DNA from: an uncultured Verrucomicrobiota bacterium
GTDB lineage: Bacteria; Verrucomicrobiota; Verrucomicrobiia; Opitutales; Opitutaceae
DNA: 37,059 nt
NCBI GenBank assembly: GCA_903960515.1
Contig: CAJCBL010000233.1
Location: 1-37,059, forward strand
Direction of reading: 5' to 3'
Shown here: piece by piece, positions 1-9,929 of the stretch
Numbering within the stretch: the first letter of the stretch is position 1
Layout: the number at the start of each line of letters is the position of its first letter
Position numbers and translations under genes: made by a program
The notes under the pieces: generated by a model
Databases searched by the model: none
Told to the model about the DNA's origin: nothing
Seen by the model: only the letters and a program-made list of their open reading frames with translations

Positions 1-670
1 AAACCGCGTGGACGTTCTGCGCGTAGCGAATCCTCTCCTTGAAGAACCGGATGCGTGAATTGCGCTAGTCCGGGTCTGTGGGGGTGTCGGCGGGCAACCG
101 CCGGCACTACCCGGAAAGAGCGCAGAGATCGAACCGGAAACCTGAAACCTATAACCCCAAACCAGGATCCGTCACAGAGAACACAGAGGGGGAGGAGGGC
201 ACGGAGGGAAGAGAAGGCTGAACGAGAAGGCTGAAGGCTGAATACTGAAGGCTGAGCAGGAAGGCTGAAGGGCTGAAAACTGAAGGCTGAAACCAGATAG
301 TATTTACCGCAAAGAACGCAAAGAGCGCAGAGATCGAACCGGAAACCGGAAACCTATAACCCCAAGCCCCGATCCGTAACAGAGATCACGGAGGGTGAGG
401 AGAACACAGAGGGAAGAAAAGGCTGAAGGCGGAATGGCCTGAAGAACTGAATGGCTGCGCCATTCAGCTACGCGAAAGCACTGAATCGGAAGTCTCCGAC
501 CAATCCGCAATCCGCATTCACCAATCCGCAATATTGCGGCGGCCTGAACGGCTGCGCCGCCCAGCTACGAAAGAAATGGCTAAAAGCTGAATTGCTGCAC
601 TACATCTGAAAGGCCACTTGGTAAGTGGCGCTCCGGGCCCGCCTTCCTGAACTTGCCTCATCCAATATAC

Positions 671-703
671 ATAAAAAGGGCGGCTCCGGTGGGGAGCCGC
701 CCT
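671..703 (-). terminator. Intrinsic terminator after hppA
   Basis: On the minus strand an 11-base perfect stem (arms at 677-687 and 693-703, five-base loop) is followed directly by a run of T (the A run at 673-677 on the plus strand). It lies 114 bases past the hppA stop codon and would end the long minus-strand transcription unit. Confidence 0.85.
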
Positions 704-733
704 GAGGTTGCTTGCGCAGCGCTATTGTTAGTT

Positions 734-808
734 CGCTTTCAAGATGAGGTCCTATCGCGTGCAAGCACGCTCCTACACGGACTCGGCCTTAGGGGCATCT
801 TGAAGGCG
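734..808. repeat. REP-like hairpin inside a 13-base inverted repeat
   Basis: The arms CGCTTTCAAGATG (734-746) and CATCTTGAAGGCG (796-808) are inverted copies with one mismatch. Enclosed at 754-776 is one copy of the GCGTGCAAGCACGCTCC hairpin repeat seen elsewhere in the window. The arrangement sits between the hppA stop and its terminator. It may be an older stem-loop with a repeat inserted in its loop, or a repeat with its own terminal inverted repeats. Confidence 0.6.
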
Positions 809-816
809 ACATAGAA

Positions 817-3414
<2,598 letters not shown>

Positions 3415-3471
3415 GATGGAGGAGGTGTGGGGACTTAACTGTATGGTTGGAAAAATGGATGGATACCGGGC

Positions 3472-4248
3472 TCAGGCGAGGTAGCTGGAGTTGGCCGAGC
3501 GCCACCAGGCGTAGAAGTGGGATTCGAGATCGGCGCGGCTGGGCATCGGGTAGTAGGCCATGCCGGTGCGGTCGGCCACGTAGAAGCCGCCCTGGACGGT
3601 GCGATACAGGATCGAGGCGGAGGTGTCGCGGGCCACGACCTTGGAGGGCTTGGCGAAGCGGTTGGTGAGCTCCTTCAAGCAGTCGCGCAGATGGTCGAGG
3701 TTGGCGTAGGGCAGGTTGGCGGCGGAGCCCTTCTCGGGGTCGGCGGCGAGCGCGTCGAGGCGCAGTTCGGTGAAGACGATCTTTTCGACGGAGACGGGGT
3801 TGGCGCGGTCGGTGATATGGGCGGCGAACTCGTGCGGGGCTAGCTTGCTGGCCACGCGCGGGGTTACCGGGCAGATCTCCTGATAGAGGTGGAGGCCGGC
3901 GGTGGCGGTGGGCTGGTAGTCGGCGCGGTCGAGGGCGAGCACATGGCCGTCGTCGGTGGTCAGGTAGAGCTTGCCCAGGGCGGAGAGCGGGACGTGCTCG
4001 AGGGCGCGGTAGATGGACAGGTAGGTGGAGCGGCGGGGGCTGCCGTCCTCATGGGGGACGCAGCGTTTCTCGATCTCGCTGGTGCGCAGGAACTCGCCCT
4101 TGATGGTGGGATCGACGTCGAAGAACACGGCCTGGCCGCGGGAGCGCTTCTGGGAGCCCACGGCGTAGTAGTTGCCAAACTCCTCGGGGGCGAGATGGGA
4201 GGCGATGAGTGCCTCGGGGATGACTGACAGGTAGAGGTTAACTTTCAT
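3472..4248 (-). CDS. Conserved-looking protein of unknown function
   Basis: I do not recognise this 258-residue protein. It has no signal peptide, membrane segment or obvious nucleotide-binding motif and looks cytoplasmic. Visible features: an N-terminal YLSVIPEALIASHLAPEEF segment, the charged stretch GSQKRSRGQAVFFDVD near residue 32 and a tyrosine/tryptophan-rich C-terminus (FYAWWRSANSSYLA). It reads cleanly with normal composition for the window, has no other start choice close by, and lies between the CoA-transferase and hppA. The 87-base spacer upstream holds a stem-loop; the 57-base spacer downstream leads to hppA. Its position suggests a job linked to propionate metabolism or its energy coupling, but that is inference from context only. 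Confidence 0.85.
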   Translation of the reverse strand: MKVNLYLSVIPEALIASHLAPEEFGNYYAVGSQKRSRGQAVFFDVDPTIKGEFLRTSEIEKRCVPHEDGSPRRSTYLSIYRALEHVPLSALGKLYLTTDDGHVLALDRADYQPTATAGLHLYQEICPVTPRVASKLAPHEFAAHITDRANPVSVEKIVFTELRLDALAADPEKGSAANLPYANLDHLRDCLKELTNRFAKPSKVVARDTSASILYRTVQGGFYVADRTGMAYYPMPSRADLESHFYAWWRSANSSYLA

Positions 4249-4299
4249 GGTGGTTCCGGGTTTGCTGGGGTATCGGGGGGGGCGTTACAGAGGGGGAGT

Positions 4300-4325
4300 G
4301 GGCGCGGCGCAGTTTCGCCGCGCCC
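4300..4325 (-). other. Stem-loop between CoA-transferase and next gene
   Basis: A perfect 10-base stem (4300-4309 with 4316-4325) encloses a six-base loop, 11 bases past the CoA-transferase stop codon. No T run follows on the minus strand, so it is not a canonical terminator. An mRNA processing or stability element is more likely. Confidence 0.5.
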
Positions 4326-4335
4326 GGGAGGGGCG

Positions 4336-5829
4336 TCAAGACTGCCAGGTGACACCGCGCATGTCCCCGGTCTTGAGGAACTGCTGGTGCATGAGGAAGG
4401 CGTTGCCGAGGGTCTGCGGGGTGTGTCCGTGTTCTGTGGACTCCACGTAGCGCAGGAGCTGGTCGCGGAAGGCGGGATCGGCGCACTTTTCCACGATGAG
4501 GTGGGCGCGCTGCGAGGGATCTTTGCCGCGCAGATCGGCCACGCCGTGCTCGGTGACGATGATCTGCACGGAGTGCTCGCTGTGGTCCATATGGGATACC
4601 AGCGGTACGATGGTGGAGATCTTGCCGCCCTTGGCCGAGGAGGGGCAGGTGAAGATGGAGATGTAGGCGTTACGGGTGAAATCGCCGGAGCCGCCGATGC
4701 CGTTCATGAGGTTGCTGCCCATGACGTGCGTGGAGTTCACGTTGCCGAAGATATCGACCTCGATGGCGGTATTTACGGTGATGATGCCCAGGCGGCGCAC
4801 CAGCTCGGGGTTGTTGGTGATCTCCTGCGGGCGCAGCAGGATGCGCGGGCGGAAAAACTCGAGGTCGCGGTAGAAGTCGGCGAGCACGTCCTTGGCGATG
4901 GTCAGGGAGGTGCCGGTGACAAACTTGATCTTGCCGGAACGCACCAGGGAGATGACGGAGTCCTGGATAACCTCCGAGAACATCTGGAACTGGGGGATGT
5001 CGGGGTTGGCCCCGAGGGCGCCCAGGACGGCGTTGGCGATGTTGCCCACGCCCGACTGCAGCGGGAGGAATTCGCGGGGCACGCGGCCGGCCACGATTTC
5101 GCCGGCGAGAAACTCGGCCACGTTCTGGCCGATCTTGTTGGTGACAGCGTCGGCGGGCTCGAAGCCGCTGACCTCGTCGGGGGCGTTGGTTTCGACGATG
5201 CCCACGATCTTGGACGGGTCGATCTTGACGGTGGGAGTGCCGATGCGGTCGGTGGGCCGTACGATCGGAATGGGCTGGCGGTGCGGGGGATCGAGCGGCT
5301 CGTAGATATCGTGGAAGCCGCAAAGGCGCGGGGAGTGGAAGCGGTTGAGCTCGATGATGACCTTCTTGGCGGTGCGCAGGAAGGTGGGGGCGGCGCCCAC
5401 GGAGGTGCTCAGCACGATCTGGCCGTCGGCGGTGATATCGCAGGCCTCCACGATGGCCCAGTCGAACTCGCCCAAGAAGCCGCAGCGCACCTGCTGGGCG
5501 AGGTGGGAGAGGTGCATGTCGAAGAACTTGGTCTTGCCTGCGTTGATACTATCGCGCAGCGACTTGTTGCTCTGGTAGGGGGTGCGCCAGGAGATGGCGT
5601 CGGCGCGGGCCAGCTCGCCGTCGAGGGAGTCGCCGGTGGAGGCGCCGGTGACGACGGCCACCTTGAAGGGGCGGCCGGCGGCGTGTTCGGCGCGGGCGCG
5701 GGCTGCGATGGCCTTGGGCACGACCTTGGCGGCGCCGGCGGGAGTGAAGCCGGAGAAGCCGATGGTCTCGCCATTTTGGATAAGCGACGCCGCTTCCTCG
5801 GGCGTCAGAATGGGGAAGGATTTGTGCAT
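4336..5829 (-). CDS. scpC: Acetyl-CoA hydrolase/transferase family, succinate CoA-transferase
   Basis: A 497-residue cytoplasmic family I CoA-transferase, full length for the family. The proposed reaction is propionyl-CoA + succinate to propionate + succinyl-CoA, which closes the succinate-propionate cycle; acetyl-CoA could also be a donor. The catalytic glutamate is visible as Glu286 in FSEVIQDSVI, the same setting as the active-site Glu of acetic-acid-bacterial AarC. The CoA/oxyanion-loop motif GIGGSGDF and an N-terminal GFSGFTPAG block are also present. The gene lies 12 bases after birA within the methylmalonyl-CoA decarboxylase cluster, which favours propionyl-CoA over acetyl-CoA as the physiological partner. 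The sequence alone cannot settle donor specificity. Confidence 0.9.
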   Translation of the reverse strand: MHKSFPILTPEEAASLIQNGETIGFSGFTPAGAAKVVPKAIAARARAEHAAGRPFKVAVVTGASTGDSLDGELARADAISWRTPYQSNKSLRDSINAGKTKFFDMHLSHLAQQVRCGFLGEFDWAIVEACDITADGQIVLSTSVGAAPTFLRTAKKVIIELNRFHSPRLCGFHDIYEPLDPPHRQPIPIVRPTDRIGTPTVKIDPSKIVGIVETNAPDEVSGFEPADAVTNKIGQNVAEFLAGEIVAGRVPREFLPLQSGVGNIANAVLGALGANPDIPQFQMFSEVIQDSVISLVRSGKIKFVTGTSLTIAKDVLADFYRDLEFFRPRILLRPQEITNNPELVRRLGIITVNTAIEVDIFGNVNSTHVMGSNLMNGIGGSGDFTRNAYISIFTCPSSAKGGKISTIVPLVSHMDHSEHSVQIIVTEHGVADLRGKDPSQRAHLIVEKCADPAFRDQLLRYVESTEHGHTPQTLGNAFLMHQQFLKTGDMRGVTWQS

Positions 5830-5841
5830 GATAGGTGGGTG

Positions 5842-6627
5842 TCAGTCGGTATCGGTCGGAGAGAGTTCGCGCAGCAGCTCCACATCGTGGGGAGCGAAGG
5901 AGCGGGCGGGGCCGGTGGAGGAGGCCAGGAGCAGGCGGCCGGCGGGGTCCACGCCGGTGAAACAGCCGTCGATCTGGGCGGCGGCGGGGCGCAGGGTGAG
6001 GCGCACGGGGACGCGGCGCCAGTAGGGGGAAAGCTGGTCCACGAGGGCGCCGGACTGGCCGCAGGCGAGCAGGGCGTGGGCTTGTCGCAGGGAGTCGAGT
6101 ACTGCTTGGCGCAGCGCTGCGCGGGAGGGAGGGGCGGGCAGCAGACCGGCCAGGCGGGCCACGGCGCCGGCGAGTGCGGGGTCGGTATCCTCCGGGCGGT
6201 TATCGAAATTGATCCCTATGCCGACGATGGCCGTGGTGGGGCGGAAACGCTCCACGAGGATGCCGGCGAGTTTGGCGGGACCGATCATGATGTCGTTGGG
6301 CCAGCGCAGGCGATGCCCGGCCAAGCCAAAAGAGGTAAGAGCGTGGCAAACCGCCAGGCCGGCGGCGAGCGGCAAGAGGCTCCATCGCTCAAATTCTCCG
6401 GGGGCGGGGACGACGGCGGAAAGCCAGAGCCCGCCGGCGTCGGATACCCAGCGGCGATCGTGGCGGCCGCGGCCGGCGGTCTGGGTGAGGGCGGTGACTG
6501 CGGACCACTCCGGCAGGGAGGCGGAGTGGCGGTTGGTGGAGTCGACCTCGTCGAGCTCGTGCAGTGCCCAAGCATCCGCGCTGGAAGCGGGGAGGTTGGG
6601 CACTGGAGCGTCGCCGTTGGCGGGCAT
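5842..6627 (-). CDS. birA: Biotin-[carboxylase/decarboxylase] ligase, no HTH domain
   Basis: Joins biotin to the acceptor lysine of a carrier protein through biotinyl-AMP. The 261-residue protein lacks the N-terminal DNA-binding domain of E. coli BirA, so it is a pure ligase rather than a repressor. Visible motifs are GRGRHDRRW (the adenylate-binding loop, with HD in place of the usual single residue or Gly), RWPNDI, KLAGILVE and IVGIGINF. The open frame continues upstream into mmdB, but the start at 6627 gives an ordinary N-terminus and begins 8 bases after the mmdB stop. The neighbouring mmdC provides an obvious substrate. Confidence 0.92.
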   Translation of the reverse strand: MPANGDAPVPNLPASSADAWALHELDEVDSTNRHSASLPEWSAVTALTQTAGRGRHDRRWVSDAGGLWLSAVVPAPGEFERWSLLPLAAGLAVCHALTSFGLAGHRLRWPNDIMIGPAKLAGILVERFRPTTAIVGIGINFDNRPEDTDPALAGAVARLAGLLPAPPSRAALRQAVLDSLRQAHALLACGQSGALVDQLSPYWRRVPVRLTLRPAAAQIDGCFTGVDPAGRLLLASSTGPARSFAPHDVELLRELSPTDTD

Positions 6628-6635
6628 GGGGCGGG

Positions 6636-7832
6636 TCAGGGGATGATGGCCAGGCCCTTGAGTACGGAGAGCATGATGGCCGCTGCCATTACCGAGCCTA
6701 CCTGGCCACCGGTGTTGGCGCCCATGGCGTGCATGAGCAGGAAGTTTTGCTTGTTCCAGCGCTGGCCCTCGTTTTGCACCAGGCGGGCTGCCATCGGGTA
6801 CGCGGAGATGCCGGCGGCCCCGATGAGGGGGTTCATTTTGCCACCGGAGAGCCAATACCATAGCTTGCCCAGCAGGAGGCCTCCTACGGTGTCGATGACG
6901 ATGGCGAACAGGCCCAGTCCGAAGACGAGCAGGGTTTGCAGCTTGAGGAACTCGGCGCCGGCCATGGTGCCGCCGATGGCCAGGCCCAGGAAGAGCGTGG
7001 CGATGTTGGCGATCTCGTTCTCGCTGGCCTTGGCCAGGCGGGGCACCGCGCCGGTGACCTTCATGAAATTGCCCAGCATGATCATGCCCATGAGCGGCAG
7101 GCCCTTGGGGGCGATGAGGCCGGTGATGAGGGTGACCACCAGCGGGAAGGCGATGAGGGCGGTTTTGGATACCTTGCCCTTCACGGTGGGCATCTTCACT
7201 GCGCGCTCCTTCTGGGTGGTGAGCAGGCGCATGATCGGGGGCTGGATGATGGGCACCAGCGCCATGTAGGAATAGGCGGCCACGGCGAGGGCGCCCACCA
7301 TGGCGGGGTCGATCTTCCCGAGACCGGCGAACATATTGGAAACGTAGATGACGGTGGGGCCGTCGCAGGCGCCGATGGAGGCGATGGATACGGCGGTCGC
7401 CTTGATCTGGTCGGGATTGATGCCGGGTACGAACGGCAGGATGAAGAGGGCGAGCAGCAGGGTGGCGAAGATGCCCAACTGGCCGGCGGCCCCGAAGAGC
7501 AGCAGCTTGGGTTCGGCCAGCAGCGGGGTGAAGTCGGTCATCGAGCCGATGCCCACGAAGATGAGCAGGGGGAAGAGCTCGTTGCCGATGCCGAAGTCGT
7601 ACATCGTCTTGAGCACGCCGCCGGTATCCATGACCTCGCTGAGCGGGAGATTGACCAGGAAGCAGCCGAAGGCGATGGGCAGCAGCAGCAGGGGCTCCAC
7701 ATCCTTGGCGATGGCCAGGTAGAACATGACCGCGGCGATGGTGAGCATCACCAGGTTGGGGCCGCCAGCGGAGGCGAGGTGGTGGACTCCGGAGCTGAGG
7801 GCGCCGAGGCCGGCGAGGATGGCGTCAAGCAT
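6636..7832 (-). CDS. mmdB: Na+-translocating methylmalonyl-CoA decarboxylase beta subunit
   Basis: A 398-residue multi-span membrane protein of the OadB/GcdB/MmdB family. It decarboxylates carboxybiotin and moves Na+ outward. Visible hallmarks: GIGSMTDFTPLLAEP, the GACDGPT motif with Asp157 (matching the Na+-binding Asp203 of Klebsiella OadB) and the C-terminal GANTGGQVGS motif that carries the conserved Asn, Gly and Ser of that family. Length matches MmdB rather than the slightly longer OadB. It follows the OadG-like peptide by 7 bases, and AAGGAG 10 bases before the ATG is the clearest Shine-Dalgarno-like sequence in the window. Family motifs do not separate substrates; assignment to methylmalonyl-CoA rests on mmdA, mce and mutAB nearby. 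Confidence 0.95.
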   Translation of the reverse strand: MLDAILAGLGALSSGVHHLASAGGPNLVMLTIAAVMFYLAIAKDVEPLLLLPIAFGCFLVNLPLSEVMDTGGVLKTMYDFGIGNELFPLLIFVGIGSMTDFTPLLAEPKLLLFGAAGQLGIFATLLLALFILPFVPGINPDQIKATAVSIASIGACDGPTVIYVSNMFAGLGKIDPAMVGALAVAAYSYMALVPIIQPPIMRLLTTQKERAVKMPTVKGKVSKTALIAFPLVVTLITGLIAPKGLPLMGMIMLGNFMKVTGAVPRLAKASENEIANIATLFLGLAIGGTMAGAEFLKLQTLLVFGLGLFAIVIDTVGGLLLGKLWYWLSGGKMNPLIGAAGISAYPMAARLVQNEGQRWNKQNFLLMHAMGANTGGQVGSVMAAAIMLSVLKGLAIIP

Positions 7833-7839
7833 GGCGGGG

Positions 7840-7983
7840 CTACTCCTTGGAGTCGGTTTCCTCGGTGACGGGGGGGAAGGCGGTGGTGAGGGTGCGGATG
7901 CACACCGTCACGATGAAGAGGGTGAGCAGGGTGCCGCCCATGCCGACGAGGAGCATGGTGAGGCCGAAGGTGAGGTTGTCCAT
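7840..7983 (-). CDS. Small OadG/gamma-like membrane subunit (47 aa)
   Basis: A short gene encoding 47 residues: a hydrophilic start (MDNLTFGL), one transmembrane helix (about residues 8-29, TMLLVGMGGTLLTLFIVTV) and an acidic tail ending EETDSKE. This is the architecture of OadG-type gamma/delta subunits, which anchor or assemble Na+-pumping decarboxylases, but it lacks the long Pro/Ala linker and C-terminal domain of the other two anchors in this cluster. It sits 15 bases after terC and 7 bases before mmdB, the usual place for OadG. The reading frame is complete from ATG to TAG. Function is inferred from topology and position. Confidence 0.8.
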   Translation of the reverse strand: MDNLTFGLTMLLVGMGGTLLTLFIVTVCIRTLTTAFPPVTEETDSKE

Positions 7984-7998
7984 TGGGGGGAAGGCGGG

Positions 7999-9015
7999 CT
8001 AGTGTTGAGTGGGTGAGCCGGGGTGGACGTCGCGTTCGTACCAGACCGACATGATGATCGAGGTCGCCAGGACCAGGGCGATGACCAGCAGGGAGGCGGA
8101 GGTGTGGGCCTTGAACCAGAGCTCGGTGCCCTCCAGCTTGGCACCCACGGTGGCCGCTCCGGCGAGGGTGAGCGCCTTGCCCAGGCCGGGCAGGATCATC
8201 TTCACTCCGATGAAGAGCAGGATGACGCTCACTCCGTGTTTGAGGAATTTGAACATGTCCATGACCCCACGGATGGCGAAGAAGAGGGAGTTGAGGCCGA
8301 GCACTGCAAAGACGTTGGAGGTGAGCACCACAAAGGGGTCCTGGCTGATGCCCATGATCGCCGGGATGGAGTCCACCGCGAAGAGCACATCGGTGCTGCC
8401 GATGACGACGAAGACCAGGAAGAAGGGGGTGATGAACAGCCGGCCTTCGTAGCGGGCAAAGAGGCGCTTGTTCTCCTGCGGGTCGGGGTGGACGGGAAAA
8501 AGCTTGGCGGCGGCGCGGTAGAGCAGGTTCTTGTCGGGATGGACGCTCTCGTCGGACTCGGTGGCGATCATCTTCCACGCGGTCCAGATGAGGATGGCAC
8601 CGAAGACGTAGAGCAACCAAGAGAAGCGGTGGATGAGCGCGATGCCGAATAGGATGAATACAATGCGCAGCGCTATCGAAAGGTAGATGCCCAGCTTGAT
8701 GAGCTTGGGCTGGGCGACGTCCTTCACTCCCATCATCGAGAAGATCAGGATGAAGACGAAGAGGTTGTCCACCGATAGTGAGTACTCGGTGATGTAGCCG
8801 GAGAGGTACTCAAGGAAGAGGATCTTGCCGTTGGGATGCAGCACGTAGATCGCCCCCGAAAACGCCAGAGCCACCGCGATCCACAGCGAGGTCCAGCGCA
8901 GGGCGGACTTTACTCCGATGGTCGTCTTGCGGTGGGTGACCACGAAGTAGTCGATGGCGGAGACGAGCACGAAAGTGGACCAAAAGATGACCCACAGCAG
9001 TTTGGTATTATCCAT
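7999..9015 (-). CDS. TerC/Alx family integral membrane protein
   Basis: A 338-residue polytopic membrane protein of the TerC family, members of which export Mn2+ or are linked to metal and tellurite stress. Visible family marks are the acidic intramembrane motif EYLSGYITEYSLSVDNLFVF near residue 69 and the second motif DVLFAVDSIPAI, both with the conserved aspartates thought to bind metal. About eight or nine hydrophobic helices can be seen. It is embedded in the decarboxylase cluster, 15 bases after the second delta-like gene and 15 bases before the OadG-like gene. TerC is not a known decarboxylase subunit; it may supply metal homeostasis or simply share transcription. Confidence 0.92.
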   Translation of the reverse strand: MDNTKLLWVIFWSTFVLVSAIDYFVVTHRKTTIGVKSALRWTSLWIAVALAFSGAIYVLHPNGKILFLEYLSGYITEYSLSVDNLFVFILIFSMMGVKDVAQPKLIKLGIYLSIALRIVFILFGIALIHRFSWLLYVFGAILIWTAWKMIATESDESVHPDKNLLYRAAAKLFPVHPDPQENKRLFARYEGRLFITPFFLVFVVIGSTDVLFAVDSIPAIMGISQDPFVVLTSNVFAVLGLNSLFFAIRGVMDMFKFLKHGVSVILLFIGVKMILPGLGKALTLAGAATVGAKLEGTELWFKAHTSASLLVIALVLATSIIMSVWYERDVHPGSPTQH

Positions 9016-9030
9016 GGGATCGTGACCGGA

Positions 9031-9408
9031 CTAGCGGACCTTGCGGGAATTGAAGATCTGGCGCCGGCCTTCATGCGACCAACTCGGGTTGTCCTGGGTG
9101 TCGGCGTTGATGGAGACGATGCGGTGTTCGGAACCCAGAGTCTCGACTACGGCGGCGGTGATCACCGCTATGATCTCGGGCGGAGGGGAACCATCGGTGG
9201 CCTCGCTGGCTGGGGCGGCCTTGGCTTGCTTGGGCTGGGCAGCGGCGGAGAGGGCGTCGACGCGCCGGTGTAGGCTGGCCAGGGATTTCGCGGCGAGCAG
9301 CAATATGATGCCCAGGATGATGAGCAGGGCGGTCTGCACCGAGATGGGCTGGGTGGCCGGTGCGGCTGCGGCGGCGAAGAAGGCCGGGGAGGCGAGGGCT
9401 GCGGGCAT
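9031..9408 (-). CDS. mmdD: Delta/gamma-like decarboxylase anchor, copy 2
   Basis: A 125-residue protein with one transmembrane helix (about 23-40, SVQTALLIILGIILLLAA), an Ala/Pro/Lys linker (55-75) and a conserved C-terminal domain ending WSHEGRRQIFNSRKVR. The tail matches that of the protein at 9930-10337 (PEVLAVLAAAV...EGRRAIYATRKVR against PEIIAVITAAV...EGRRQIFNSRKVR), so the two are paralogues. This layout is typical of MmdD/OadG subunits that connect the carboxyltransferase and biotin carrier to the membrane beta subunit. The gene follows a terminator after mmdC and leads into terC, so it may be expressed at a different level from copy 1. Confidence 0.82.
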   Translation of the reverse strand: MPAALASPAFFAAAAAPATQPISVQTALLIILGIILLLAAKSLASLHRRVDALSAAAQPKQAKAAPASEATDGSPPPEIIAVITAAVVETLGSEHRIVSINADTQDNPSWSHEGRRQIFNSRKVR

Positions 9409-9480
9409 GAGGGAAAAGGGGGGAAGGAGGCCTGCGCGCTTGTATCGGGAAAACAGCCCTGCGGCGGAGCGCCGCGAGGC

Positions 9481-9516
9481 ACAAAACAGGCGAGGAGGCC
9501 TTGAGACCTCCTCGCC
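9481..9516 (-). terminator. Internal intrinsic terminator after mmdC
   Basis: On the minus strand, a 12-base stem (arms 9505-9516 and 9489-9500, one G-U pair, four-base loop) is followed by TGTTTTGT. It lies 19 bases past the mmdC stop. It would partly or fully separate mce-mmdA-anchor-mmdC from the downstream genes. A second, weaker GC hairpin at 9461-9475 followed by GGGCTGTTTTCC is also present in this 126-base gap. Confidence 0.8.
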
Positions 9517-9534
9517 CGGTACTCAGAAACCTGA

Positions 9535-9909
9535 TCAGCCGAGGCGGACCAGCACGGCCCCTTCCTCTACGGAGTCGCCGGCCTTGGCGAGCAACTCGGT
9601 GACCTTGCCGCCCTGGGGGGCGTAGATGTAGGTATTCATCTTCATCGCCTCGATCGTCATCAGGGGCTGTTCGGAGGTGACGGTGTCGCCCACCTTCACA
9701 TCCACAGTGACCACTTTGCCGGAGAGCGGGCAGGTGACCACGCCGGGGCCCGAGGGGGCGCTGGCGCTCCTGGCCGCCGGGGCGGGGGGAGTGAAGACAG
9801 GAGTTGCGGCCGGCAGGCGCGCGCTGGTGGCGGTGGCCGCGGAAGTCTCGAGTGTTTCAACGAGGACTTCGTAGGACTTTCCTTCGACTGTGATACGGAG
9901 CTTTTTCAT
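9535..9909 (-). CDS. mmdC: Biotin carboxyl carrier subunit of methylmalonyl-CoA decarboxylase
   Basis: A 124-residue biotin carrier. It accepts CO2 from MmdA on its biotin and passes it to MmdB. The biotinylation motif EAMKM places the acceptor at Lys90, 34 residues before the C-terminus, as expected for biotinyl domains. The N-terminus (MKKLRITVEGKSYEV) resembles that of gamma subunits of Na+ decarboxylases, and a flexible Ala/Pro/Ser linker spans about residues 22-55. The gene follows the first anchor gene by 20 bases and ends at a terminator. BirA, encoded downstream, is the probable modifying enzyme. Confidence 0.95.
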   Translation of the reverse strand: MKKLRITVEGKSYEVLVETLETSAATATSARLPAATPVFTPPAPAARSASAPSGPGVVTCPLSGKVVTVDVKVGDTVTSEQPLMTIEAMKMNTYIYAPQGGKVTELLAKAGDSVEEGAVLVRLG

Positions 9910-9929
9910 TCGGAGAATTGGTGCAGGTG

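Larger units (their letters stand above)
1..816. repeat. Gene-free repeat-rich region
   Basis: No convincing gene is present. A block starting GAGCGCAGAGATCGAACC at 118 recurs at 323, and the similarity runs for about 105 bases (118-225 and 323-430) with a period of 205. Between and around the copies lies a degenerate microsatellite built on GAAGGCTGAA (about 210-290 and 418-440). Hairpin-type repeats ending in CAGCTACG occur near 449-475 and 543-570. A 7-base perfect hairpin (GCCACTT/AAGTGGC) lies near 612-628. The open reading frame over 304-531 on the minus strand is only repeat sequence and is not a gene. Confidence 0.75.

Noticed and set aside
200-300. CRISPR array from the GAAGGCTGAA repeats
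   Set aside because: Units are about 10 bases with very short, irregular spacing, and there are no spacers of fixed length or cas genes.
4387-7269. Plus-strand open frame of 960 codons antisense to the CoA-transferase, birA and mmdB
   Set aside because: It has Gly/Asp/Glu/His-rich, low-complexity composition typical of the antisense frame of high-GC genes, while the opposite strand has three clear protein families.
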